The notes below the pieces were generated by a model, which saw only the letters and a program-made list of their open reading frames with translations, was not told where the DNA came from and did no database searches. This document shows positions 1-6,509 of a stretch of DNA of 11,369 nucleotides, piece by piece; positions within the stretch are counted from its first letter, which is position 1; every line of letters begins with the position of its first letter. The translations under genes were made by a program, and so were the position numbers. Origin of the DNA: AC-37 sp034663685 (GTDB lineage Bacteria; Actinomycetota; Thermoleophilia; Solirubrobacterales; Thermoleophilaceae); the NCBI GenBank assembly GCA_034663685.1, contig JAXDJC010000212.1, forward strand, positions 1 through 11,369. Direction: 5' to 3'.

Positions 1-1104
1 TCGTCCAGCGAGTCGCCGGTGGCGGCGCTCGAGGATGCCGAGCGCGGCCTGTACGGGATCCAGTTCCATCCCGAGGTCGTGCACACGCCGTACGGCACCG
101 CGATCCTCAAGACCTTCCTGGAGGACGTCTGCGGCTGCGACATGGGCTGGAACGCCGAGTCGGTGGCCGAGGAGCAGATCCGCCGGATCCGGGAGCAGGT
201 GGGGGACGGGCGCGTGATCTGCGGGCTATCCGGCGGGGTCGACTCGTCGGTGGCCGCGCTGCTGGTCCACCGGGCGGTGGGCGACCAGCTCACGTGCGTG
301 TTCGTGGACCACGGCCTGATGCGCAAGAACGAGGGCGAGCAGGTGGTGGCCGCGTTCCGCGACAGCTTCCACGTGCCGCTCGTGGCGGTCGACGCGGAGG
401 AGCGCTTCCTCGCGCGGCTCGCCGGCGTCACCGAGCCGGAGGCCAAGCGCAAGATCATCGGCACGGAGTTCATCCGCGTGTTCGAGGAGCAGGCGCGCGA
501 GCTGGGCAACCCCAAGTACCTCGTGCAGGGCACGCTCTACTCCGACGTGATCGAGTCGGGCGGCGGGCACGGCGCGGCCACGATCAAGTCGCACCACAAC
601 GTGGGCGGGCTGCCCGACGACCTCGAGTTCGAACTGGTCGAGCCGCTGCGCGAGCTGTTCAAGGACGAGGTGCGCCAGGTCGGCCTCGCGCTCGGGCTGC
701 CCGAGCGGCTGGTCTGGCGCCAGCCCTTCCCCGGTCCGGGCCTCGGGATCCGGATCGTGGGCGACGAGGTCACCAAGGAGCGGCTCGGCATCCTGCGCGA
801 CTGCGACTTCGTGCTCCAGGACGAGATCCGCTCCGCCGGCCTCTACCGCGAGCTCTGGCAGTCCTTCTGCGTGCTCCCGGCCGGGCTGCGCACGGTGGGC
901 GTGCAGGGCGACGAGCGCAGCTACGGCTACGCGATCGCGATCCGCGCCGTCACGAGCGACGACGCTATGACCGCCGACTGGGCCCGCCTGCCCTACGACC
1001 TGCTGGAGAAGATCGCCTCGCGGATGATCAACGAGATCCCGCAGGTCAACCGGGTGGTGCTGGACATCACGTCCAAGCCCCCCGGCACGATCGAGTGGGA
1101 GTAG
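1..1104 (+). CDS. guaA: GMP synthase (glutamine-hydrolysing), 5'-truncated by window edge
   Basis: Converts XMP to GMP with ATP and glutamine, the last step of guanylate synthesis, in the cytosol. The frame is open from base 1, so the true start and most of the class-I glutaminase domain, including its Cys nucleophile, lie off the left edge. The end of that domain is visible: GIQFHPEV at 55-78 holds the His and Glu of the amidotransferase triad. The ATP-pyrophosphatase P-loop SGGVDSS is at 229-249. The C-terminal dimerisation domain follows, with the family's FPGPGLGIR motif near 727-753 and the canonical tail ITSKPPGTIEWE. About 367 residues are present, against roughly 510-525 in full proteins. 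The stop TAG is at 1102-1104, with a hairpin just downstream. The internal GTG at 19 is not a credible start because it would remove the glutaminase domain. Identity is certain from motif order. Confidence 0.98.
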   Translation, partial: SSSESPVAALEDAERGLYGIQFHPEVVHTPYGTAILKTFLEDVCGCDMGWNAESVAEEQIRRIREQVGDGRVICGLSGGVDSSVAALLVHRAVGDQLTCVFVDHGLMRKNEGEQVVAAFRDSFHVPLVAVDAEERFLARLAGVTEPEAKRKIIGTEFIRVFEEQARELGNPKYLVQGTLYSDVIESGGGHGAATIKSHHNVGGLPDDLEFELVEPLRELFKDEVRQVGLALGLPERLVWRQPFPGPGLGIRIVGDEVTKERLGILRDCDFVLQDEIRSAGLYRELWQSFCVLPAGLRTVGVQGDERSYGYAIAIRAVTSDDAMTADWARLPYDLLEKIASRMINEIPQVNRVVLDITSKPPGTIEWE

Positions 1105-1119
1105 CGGGCTAGCACCACC

Positions 1120-1151
1120 GCCGCCGTTCGGCACGGCACGTCAACGGCGGC
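1120..1151 (+). terminator. Candidate guaA terminator hairpin
   Basis: A perfect 9-bp stem, GCCGCCGTT (1120-1128) with AACGGCGGC (1143-1151), encloses a 14-nt loop and begins 15 nt after the guaA stop. No T-tract follows, so this would be an I-shaped terminator or 3'-end stabiliser of the kind common in high-GC actinobacteria, not a classic intrinsic terminator. The position between convergent genes supports the role. Confidence 0.5.
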
Positions 1152-1371
1152 TGGGTAAGGGAGAGTCGTGCGTTTCTGTAACGCCGCGTTCGCCTCGGGC
1201 GGGGGGCGATTCGGACCCGGGGTGACTTAACCCCATATAACGGGGTCAATCCACCGCACATCGGCCACGCCCTTCGCTCGCGTCACGGGAGCGTTACAGC
1301 CGGGGGAGAGCGTCCCGCAGCCCCGCCTCCCTACCCCGCAGCCGTTTCCGTTCGCGCCGAAGCGGTGAGCG
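1152..1371. other. Non-coding gap between convergent genes, with inverted repeats
   Basis: No supported reading frame is present. The gap holds a long-range perfect 9-bp inverted repeat, CTGTAACGC (1176-1184) and GCGTTACAG (1291-1299). Inside it is a locally A/T-richer island where GGGGT (1219-1223), ACCCC (1230-1234) and GGGGT (1242-1246) can form two mutually exclusive hairpins. No promoter, tRNA or known riboswitch could be assigned. A minus-strand terminator for the leftward gene could lie here, but none with a T-tract is visible. Confidence 0.4.
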
Positions 1372-1776
1372 CTAGCCGCCCAGCGCGGCCAGCGTCTGCG
1401 CGCTGTCCTCCGAGCCGCGGTACTGCGCGACCTTGCCGTCGCGGAAGCGCCAGTAGTGGTGGATGTTCATGTCCACCTCGGTTCCGGTCTTGCGCACCTT
1501 CGCGCGGTAGTGGACGAAGGTCATCACCTCGTCGTCGGTCGCCGCGAACGCCTTCGGCTCGAACGCGAGCACGTCGACCGTGCCCGCGATGCCTGAGAAG
1601 AACCTCGTGGCCTCCTCCTTGCCGTGGAGCTCGCCCCACCACGGCGCCGCGTCGCCGGCCGCGTCCGCCGCCCAGTCCACGTCGTCGGTCACATGCTCGA
1701 GGATCGCCTCCACGTCTCCGCGTCCGAATGCCTCGTACATGGTCTTGACGGTCTCGATGTTCTCGGTCGCGGACAC
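1372..1776 (-). CDS. SnoaL-like / NTF2-fold small protein
   Basis: A 134-residue protein with the look of the SnoaL-like polyketide-cyclase/ketosteroid-isomerase (NTF2-like) superfamily. It has an N-terminal helix (NIETVKTMYEAFGRGDVEAI, residues 6-25) followed by the DDVDW turn. A ligand-pocket segment with GELHGKEEATRFF (48-60) follows, and then beta strands ending in HHYWRFRDGKVAQYRGSED (106-124). Members bind or isomerise small hydrophobic ligands; the substrate here cannot be read from sequence. I chose the GTG at 1774-1776 because GGAGGAGG sits 5 nt upstream. The frame stays open to an in-frame start at 1833 (19 extra residues), which lacks such a site. It lies 81 nt downstream of the GntR gene in the same direction and is probably co-transcribed. 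Cytosolic, with no signal peptide. The family call is good; the function is unknown. Confidence 0.85.
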   Translation of the reverse strand: MSATENIETVKTMYEAFGRGDVEAILEHVTDDVDWAADAAGDAAPWWGELHGKEEATRFFSGIAGTVDVLAFEPKAFAATDDEVMTFVHYRAKVRKTGTEVDMNIHHYWRFRDGKVAQYRGSEDSAQTLAALGG

Positions 1777-1857
1777 GCGAGCCTCCTCCGGTCGGGTCGA
1801 TGCGATCATCGCGCCGGCGACCGGGGCGTGCAACCCATCCGGGCAGGCGCACGCCGG

Positions 1858-2643
1858 CTAGCCGCGCCAGCGCAGCGACCAGCCGCCGGCGCCGGTCTCG
1901 AAGCGGGGCACCGACGACGCGATCGCCCGCTGGCGGCGCGCGGGCTCGTTGCGGTCGCGCTCGTCGCGCTCCACCCGTTCCGCATCCTCGCGGCCCCGCT
2001 CCTCGCGCGCCACGTGGCGGTCGGCGTGCAGCCACCTGAGGCGGGCGGCGAGGTCGTCGCGGACCGCTTCGAGGTCGGCCGCGGTGAGCAGCTGCGGGGC
2101 CGGGCGGCGCCGCCGGTCGGCGTGAGGCTCTATCGGCTCCGCCGGGGCGTCGCCCGGCAGCTCGCGGGCGGCCAGCTCGCGCTCGAGCTCCGCGATCTCG
2201 GTGCGCAGCGCCGCGCGCCGGCGCGCCTCGGCGGCGATGGAGCGCGACGCGGGCGCCGCGGCGGTGTCGCCCCCAGCATGCGCATCGCGCGGCGTCGCGT
2301 AGAGAGCGGCCGCCAGCTCGTGCGGATCGATCCCGGCGTGGCGCGCGCTGTCCGCCACCTCGCCGGCCAGCCGGCTCAGCTCGTCGTGCGGAGGGAGGTG
2401 CGGCGCGACGAAGGTGCCGCGCCCGTGCTCGGAGACGATCAGGCCCTGCTCCGCAAGGCGGGCGTACACGCTGCGGACCGTGTTCACGTTCACCCCGGCC
2501 AGCCCGGCCATCTCGCGCACGCCCGGGAGCCGCTCGCCCGCCGCGACGGCCCCGGAGGCGACCGCCGAGCGCAGCCGCCAGGCGAGCTGCGTGCCCAGCG
2601 GCACGTCGCTGGCACGGTCGAGGGAGACGTTGAGCTGTGCCAT
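1858..2643 (-). CDS. GntR-family transcriptional regulator with C-terminal coiled-coil domain
   Basis: A 261-residue DNA-binding regulator. Residues 1-80 form a GntR winged helix: PLGTQLAWRLRSAVASGAV, then GERLPGVREMAGLAGVNVNTVRSVYARLAEQGLIV, then a wing with GRGTFVA (74-80). The short non-enzymatic C-terminal part resembles the YtrA-like subgroup and lacks a MocR aminotransferase domain. Residues 133-160 are Ala/Arg/Glu-rich and probably coiled coil. Residues 181-202 hold a PAPQLLTAADLEAVRDDL block, and 203-240 are highly charged. The coiled-coil and LLT blocks recur in the protein encoded at 4521-5021. ATG 2643 is the preferred start; an in-frame GTG at 2652 would add three residues, and neither has a strong Shine-Dalgarno. 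The gene is divergent from the permease operon across 67 nt and probably controls it and itself (inference). The effector is unknown. Confidence 0.92.
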   Translation of the reverse strand: MAQLNVSLDRASDVPLGTQLAWRLRSAVASGAVAAGERLPGVREMAGLAGVNVNTVRSVYARLAEQGLIVSEHGRGTFVAPHLPPHDELSRLAGEVADSARHAGIDPHELAAALYATPRDAHAGGDTAAAPASRSIAAEARRRAALRTEIAELERELAARELPGDAPAEPIEPHADRRRRPAPQLLTAADLEAVRDDLAARLRWLHADRHVAREERGREDAERVERDERDRNEPARRQRAIASSVPRFETGAGGWSLRWRG

Positions 2644-2710
2644 CGCCTGCACACTCTAAAGGTTTGGCCGGACACACTCTTGGCAACTGTGTTAGAACAC
2701 TGGCACTCCT
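2644..2710. promoter_or_regulatory. Divergent control region between gntR and the permease operon, candidate operators
   Basis: This 67-nt gap must contain the start signals of both directions. A perfect palindrome GTGTT-AG-AACAC lies at 2689-2700. ACACT recurs at 2651, 2674 and 2697, exactly 23 nt apart, and the first two copies are ACACTCT. GntR proteins bind short palindromes near their own promoters, so these are plausible sites for the neighbouring regulator. A TAGAAC (2693-2698) could serve as a rightward -10, which would give a nearly leaderless mRNA starting close to the ATG at 2711. No convincing -35 was found in either direction. Confidence 0.5.
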
Positions 2711-3517
2711 ATGGTCCGCGCGGTCGCCGACAGAGCCTTTCTCCCCACCAAGAACCTGCTCGAGCAGGTGGGCGACATGATGATCCTGACCGGCAAGACC
2801 GTGCTCTCGGCGCTGCGCCCGCCCTACCCGTATGGCGGCGAGCTGGTGCAGCAGTTCCTCTTCGCGCTGCGCCTCTGCTGGTTCCCGCTGCTGGTCTCCA
2901 CGATCGCGTTCGGATACGGCGCGCCCGGCCTCCAGGCGGGCAACTTCCTGATCCTCTTCGGCGCGATCGACCGCCTCGGCGGCTTCTTCGTGCTCGCCTC
3001 GATCCGCGAGTTCGCCCCGGTGGTCACCGCGATCATCCTCGCCGGCGTGGCGGGCACGGCGATCACGGCCGACCTCGGGGCGCGCAAGATCCGCGAGGAG
3101 CTCGACGCGCTCCAGGTGCTCGGCGTGGACCCGGTCAAGAACCTCGTGGTGCCGCGCTTCCTGAGCCTGATGATCGTGACCGGGCTCTTCAACATCTACG
3201 CGCTGCTGTTCGGGATCGCCGGGGGCGTGCTGGCCACGCTCACCTTCAAGGCGCCGCTCGGCCCGTTCTTCGCCACCCTGCTCACCAACGCGTCCACGAC
3301 CGACCTCTGGGGATCGGTGGTCAAGACCACGTCCTTCGGCGCGATCATCGCGATCGTCTGCTGTTACAAGGGGATGACCGCCTCCGGCGGCGCGGAGGGC
3401 GTGGGGCGCGCGGTGAACCAGGCGGTGGTCATCTCGTTCCTGGGCATCGGCGCGTTCAACTACGTCTTCACGCAGACGCTGCTGGCCACGCATCCCGAGA
3501 TCTCGGTGATCAAGTGA
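2711..3517 (+). CDS. MlaE/YrbE-type ABC transporter permease
   Basis: A 268-residue integral membrane permease of the MlaE (YrbE) family, which moves phospholipid or other lipids together with an MlaF-type ATPase and MCE-domain substrate-binding proteins. Hydrophobic segments lie at about 48-72, 77-98, 102-121, 152-178, 206-220 and 236-258. The family's cytoplasmic coupling stretch, REFAPVVTAIILAG through LGARKIREELDALQVLGVDP to LVVPRF, spans residues 99-150. The C-terminal signature SFGAIIAIVCCYKG (208-221), followed by GGAEGVGRAVNQAVV, is also typical. No Shine-Dalgarno precedes ATG 2711, so translation may be leaderless. A later ATG at 2777 with a weak AGGTGG upstream is an alternative. 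No ATPase or MCE gene lies in the window, so partners must be encoded elsewhere. It is first in a four-gene chain; its TGA overlaps the next GTG. Confidence 0.93.
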   Translation: MVRAVADRAFLPTKNLLEQVGDMMILTGKTVLSALRPPYPYGGELVQQFLFALRLCWFPLLVSTIAFGYGAPGLQAGNFLILFGAIDRLGGFFVLASIREFAPVVTAIILAGVAGTAITADLGARKIREELDALQVLGVDPVKNLVVPRFLSLMIVTGLFNIYALLFGIAGGVLATLTFKAPLGPFFATLLTNASTTDLWGSVVKTTSFGAIIAIVCCYKGMTASGGAEGVGRAVNQAVVISFLGIGAFNYVFTQTLLATHPEISVIK

Positions 3518-4524
3518 CCCGGGCGCCCCGGCACGCCGGCCCCGCCGCGGCCTGCGCGATCGCCCTCGCGTCCGCCGCCCCGGCGGTCGCGAACCCGAGC
3601 GAGGAGATCACCTTCTCGGCCACGGCGCCCGGCGCCTCCACGGCGGTCCACCCGCGCATCGACTACGAGTCGACCGACTCCTCGGGCCAGCAGCGGCCGC
3701 TGCTCAGGCACACGTTCACGTTCCCGCCCGGCACGCGGTTCGACTCAGCCGCCGCGGGCAACTGCCAGGCGTCCGCGCAGGAGCTGCGCTCGCAGGGGCT
3801 CGGCGCCTGCCCGGCCGACTCCAGGGTCGGCGGCGGCCTGCTCCGGGCGATCGCCACGCGCCCGCCCCTGTCGGCGGCCGGGCCGCTCGACACCGACATC
3901 ACCATCTTCAACTCGAGCCATCCCAAGGACGCGCCGGCCGTGGCGGACGCGCTGATCGCGGTCGTCTCGGTGGGCGGGCAGGTGCAGACCTCGTTCGTGG
4001 TCCCGCTGGTGGGCAACGTGGGGACCGAGGAGCCCCCGCCCACATGCGAGAAGCCGGACGAGGCCCCGCCGTGCCCGAGCGGCGAGATCACCGTGCGGTC
4101 GGTCGACTACACGATCGACGAGCACAGCCGGACCGTCGCGGGCCGGGTGCACAGGCTCATCACGACCCCGCCCGCATGCCCGGGCAGCGGCCGCTGGATG
4201 TTCAACTCGCGCATGCAGTACCGCGACGGCACGGTCGCGCTGGCCGGCTCCCCGACGCCGTGCGACGTGTCCCCGCGCATCGCGCTCCGCGTCGCGCCGG
4301 GCACCGCGCCCCGCTGCCGGCTCACCCGCTTCTCCTTCACGGCCAGCGGCGCGGGCCACCCGCTGGCCGGAGCGCTGGTGCGGTTCGCCAACCGGCGCGC
4401 CACCACGGACTCCGCCGGGCGAGCGTCGATCACGGCCCGCCTGTGCTCGCAGCACCCGCACCCGGCCAACGTCAGGGCCGCCGGCTTCCGCAAGGGCGTG
4501 GCGAGCGTGGCGGTGGCGGGATGA
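3514..4524 (+). CDS. Secreted Cys-rich protein of unknown function with C-terminal Ig-like domain
   Basis: A 336-residue protein whose GTG start overlaps the permease stop (GTGA, 3514-3517), implying translational coupling. The N-terminus is a short Ala-rich Sec signal peptide (Arg3, Arg6, hydrophobic 11-22) with probable cleavage after AVA at residue 26. The mature part has eight cysteines (84, 99, 178, 187, 222, 250, 268, 311), consistent with four disulfides in an extracytoplasmic protein. Residues 27-170 are beta-rich and include a TFTFPPGTRFD segment (67-77). A Pro-rich linker (172-188) separates a second module with the YTIDEHSRTVAGRVHRL strand pair. Residues 268-336 resemble an invasin/carboxypeptidase-regulatory-like Ig fold (PLAGALVRFANRRATTDSAG). 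I recognise no enzyme motif. The operon suggests an envelope or lipid-related role (inference). The frame stays open far upstream antisense to gntR, but that part is not coding. Confidence 0.85.
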   Translation: MTRAPRHAGPAAACAIALASAAPAVANPSEEITFSATAPGASTAVHPRIDYESTDSSGQQRPLLRHTFTFPPGTRFDSAAAGNCQASAQELRSQGLGACPADSRVGGGLLRAIATRPPLSAAGPLDTDITIFNSSHPKDAPAVADALIAVVSVGGQVQTSFVVPLVGNVGTEEPPPTCEKPDEAPPCPSGEITVRSVDYTIDEHSRTVAGRVHRLITTPPACPGSGRWMFNSRMQYRDGTVALAGSPTPCDVSPRIALRVAPGTAPRCRLTRFSFTASGAGHPLAGALVRFANRRATTDSAGRASITARLCSQHPHPANVRAAGFRKGVASVAVAG

Positions 4525-5021
4525 GCGCCGTCGTCCACGAGCCCGCCGCGCGCAGGGCGCCGCACCCGGGCCGGCCCGGGATCGCGACCGGGGCCGGCGA
4601 GGCGGCCGCGCGGCGTGCGCTGCGAGCGCAGATCGCCCGCCTCGAGAGCGAGGCCGGCGCGATGGACCCGCCGGTGCGCACGGCCGCCGCGTCGAGGGCC
4701 GTCGCGTCCGGGCCCGGCCGGCCGGCGGCGAGCGCGCCGCGCCTGCTCACCCTCGGCGAGCTCGAGCAGGCGCGCGACGGCCTCGAGATAGCCCTGCGCC
4801 TGGAACGCCGCGAGCGTGACGCGCTCGGCGCCCGCCAGGAAGACGCGCGCGACTTGCGCGAGCACGCGCTGCGCGACCCCGACGCCCACCGCTGGGTGCG
4901 CGTGTCGAACGAGGACGTGGGCGACCCCGGCTGCCTCGACTGGCACGTGCGCCCGCGCTTCGGCGTGCTGGGGGCGTTCATGCGCTGGTGGCGCGTACGC
5001 ATCTCCTCGGGCTGCCCGTGA
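4521..5021 (+). CDS. Small coiled-coil protein sharing a domain with the divergent GntR regulator
   Basis: A 166-residue protein starting at an ATGA overlap (4521-4524) with the previous gene. There is no signal peptide or clear membrane span, so it is probably cytosolic or membrane-associated. Residues 26-48 (GEAAARRALRAQIARLESEA) are a predicted coiled coil. Residues 71-92 (APRLLTLGELEQARDGLE) begin a second, highly charged helix running to about 117. Both blocks align with GntR residues 138-160 and 181-202: 12 of 23 and 11 of 22 identical by eye, with intervening linkers of 22 and 20 residues. The C-terminal WHVRPRFGVLGAFMRWWRV-RISSGCP stretch (141-166) is aromatic, basic and moderately hydrophobic, and could be a membrane-contact or protein-binding tail. 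It has no counterpart of similar strength in the regulator. I do not recognise a named family. The stop overlaps the next gene's GTG. Confidence 0.82.
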   Translation: MSAVVHEPAARRAPHPGRPGIATGAGEAAARRALRAQIARLESEAGAMDPPVRTAAASRAVASGPGRPAASAPRLLTLGELEQARDGLEIALRLERRERDALGARQEDARDLREHALRDPDAHRWVRVSNEDVGDPGCLDWHVRPRFGVLGAFMRWWRVRISSGCP

Positions 5022-6502
5022 CGGCGCGCGCGCTGACATCCGCCCTGCTGGCGCTTGCCGCCCTGGCCGCTCCGGGCGCCGCGCGCGCCGACGACGTGGT
5101 CTCGATCCCGACCAAGTTCCCGGTCGAGAACGTGAACCGCTCGGCCGTCGCGTGCATGAGTGACGGGAAGCCGTACGAGCTGCACGGGGAGATCGTGGGC
5201 CCGCGCTCGGTGTTGCTCGGCGGCGCCAAGGCAACCGCCACGCTCTACCTCCACGAGTTCAGCTTCGACGACTTCTGGCACTTCCGCTCGGCGCCGGGGG
5301 TCGATTACGCCACCGAGATGGCGCGCGCCGGCCACGTGTCGGTGGCCCTCGACCGGCTGGGCTACGACGACAGCCCGAGGCCGCCCGGCAACGACACCTG
5401 CCTCGGCGCGCAGGCGGACATGGCCAGCCAGATCGTGACCGAGCTCCGCTCGGGCACCTACAGACCGGCCGAGGGCGCGCCGCGCAAGTTCGACCGCGTG
5501 GTGCTCGCGGGGCACTCGGTGGGCGGGGAGGTGGCTCAGGCCGTGGCGTACTCGTTCGGCGGGATCGACGGGCTGATGCTGTTCGGCGTGGTGGACCAGG
5601 GCTTCGAGCCGGCCGCCACCCAGCTGGCCGTCGAGCAGGGGACGGTCTGCGCGCGCGGCGGCGAGGAGTCCGAGCCGGGCGGCCCGGGCGGCTACGCGTT
5701 CTTCTCGCAGAGGATCGAGGACTTCAACCACTTCTCGTTCTTCGACACGGACCCGCGCGTGGTGGCGGCCCAGGACGCGCTGCGCCACCGCGACCCATGC
5801 GGGGACGTGAACTCCAACGTTCCGAATATCGCCGCCGACAACGCCCACGTGGGCGAGATCAAGGTGCCGGTCCTGCTGCTGTACGGGCTGAACGATCCGG
5901 TGATGACGAGCGACGGCCAGCACCAGCAGTCGCAGATGTACACGGGGAGCGGCGACGTGAGGACCGCGTACTTCGACCGGACCGCCCACGGGATGGTGCT
6001 CGAGCGATCGGCGCCGCAGATCCGGGGCACGGTGTCCCGCTGGCTCGGCGAGCGCGGGTTCGGCTCGGAGACGCCGGCCGCGTCGGCCCCGCGCGGCTGC
6101 CCGCTGCGCGCCTCCACGCTGGTGGGCAGCTCGCACTCGGACCGCCTCGACGGCAGCGCCGCCGCCGACAGCCTCTTCGGGCTCGGCGGGAACGACCGCC
6201 TGTCAGGCCGGGTCGGCGGCGACTGCATGCGCGGGGGCGCGGGCGCCGACCTGCTCCTCGGCGCCCAGGGCGCGGACCGGCTGTACGGCGACTCGGGGCC
6301 GGACCGCCTCTCCGGCGGAACCGGTGCGGATCGCCTCGACGGCGGCTCGGGCCGCGACCGCCTGCGCGGCGGCGCGGGCGACGACCGCCTCCATGCCCGC
6401 GACGGCGCCGCCGATCTGGTCGACTGCGGGCCGGGGAGCGGCGACCGGGCGGTCGTCGACCGCCGCGACACCGTCCGCGGCTGCGAGCACGTGAGCCGCT
6501 GA
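5018..6502 (+). CDS. Secreted alpha/beta hydrolase with C-terminal RTX-like calcium-binding repeats
   Basis: A 494-residue exported esterase/lipase-like protein. I chose GTG 5018 because it overlaps the upstream stop (GTGA) and begins a clean signal peptide (TARALTSALLALAALAAPG, cleavage near ARA-DD, residue 24). GTG 4988 would add ten residues and is a weaker alternative. Residues 55-345 carry the hydrolase fold: nucleophile elbow GHSVGG (Ser167), acid Asp293 in LYGLNDPV, and His324 in TAHGM. The full Ser-Asp-His triad is therefore present. The substrate is unknown; the permease neighbour makes a lipid or ester plausible (inference). Residues 375-470 hold degenerate GGxGxDrL nonapeptides of the hemolysin-type calcium-binding kind. 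The domain closes with VDCGPGSGDRAVVDRRDTV-RGCE, where Cys470 and Cys489 probably pair. RTX repeats usually accompany type I secretion, but here a Sec signal replaces it. The stop lies 7 nt from the convergent peptidase stop. Confidence 0.9.
   Translation: MTARALTSALLALAALAAPGAARADDVVSIPTKFPVENVNRSAVACMSDGKPYELHGEIVGPRSVLLGGAKATATLYLHEFSFDDFWHFRSAPGVDYATEMARAGHVSVALDRLGYDDSPRPPGNDTCLGAQADMASQIVTELRSGTYRPAEGAPRKFDRVVLAGHSVGGEVAQAVAYSFGGIDGLMLFGVVDQGFEPAATQLAVEQGTVCARGGEESEPGGPGGYAFFSQRIEDFNHFSFFDTDPRVVAAQDALRHRDPCGDVNSNVPNIAADNAHVGEIKVPVLLLYGLNDPVMTSDGQHQQSQMYTGSGDVRTAYFDRTAHGMVLERSAPQIRGTVSRWLGERGFGSETPAASAPRGCPLRASTLVGSSHSDRLDGSAAADSLFGLGGNDRLSGRVGGDCMRGGAGADLLLGAQGADRLYGDSGPDRLSGGTGADRLDGGSGRDRLRGGAGDDRLHARDGAADLVDCGPGSGDRAVVDRRDTVRGCEHVSR
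6140..6427 (+). repeat. RTX-like nonapeptide repeat region inside the hydrolase gene
   Basis: About nine to ten degenerate 27-nt units encode repeats such as GGTGADRLD, GGSGRDRLR and GGAGDDRLH. Asp and Gly positions follow the calcium-binding beta-roll pattern GGxGxDxUx, but several units replace the second Gly or the Asp (for example GSAAADSLF and GRVGGDCMR). Divergence between units shows this is an old array, not a recent slippage product. Expected role: Ca-dependent folding or surface retention outside the cell. Confidence 0.85.
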
Positions 6503-6509
6503 GGCTCGG

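Noticed and set aside
1225..1250. tRNA-like anticodon arm on the minus strand (ACCCC-GTTATAT-GGGGT)
   Set aside because: The 5-bp stem with a 7-nt loop fits an anticodon arm, but no paired T arm, D arm or acceptor stem could be built around it.
1176..1320. Second c-di-AMP riboswitch suggested by GGGGTGAC and GCCGGGGGA strings
   Set aside because: The conserved blocks are not in the right order or complete, and no gene lies downstream on that strand before the convergent gene.
1331..3493. 720-codon open frame on the minus strand
   Set aside because: It runs across gntR, the SnoaL-like gene and the permease in another frame, gives Arg/Ala/Gly-rich low-quality protein with no domain, and is a GC-codon shadow.
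1624..3513. Upstream open part of the frame that becomes the secreted protein at 3514
   Set aside because: It is antisense to gntR and out of frame with the permease; the signal peptide and GTGA overlap place the real start at 3514.
4472..6136. 554-codon minus-strand open frame opposite the hydrolase and coiled-coil genes
   Set aside because: It is antisense to genes with signal peptides and catalytic motifs, and its own product shows no motif.
2711..6502. Classical mce operon
   Set aside because: There is only one YrbE/MlaE permease, and no MCE-domain protein or MlaF ATPase is encoded in the window.
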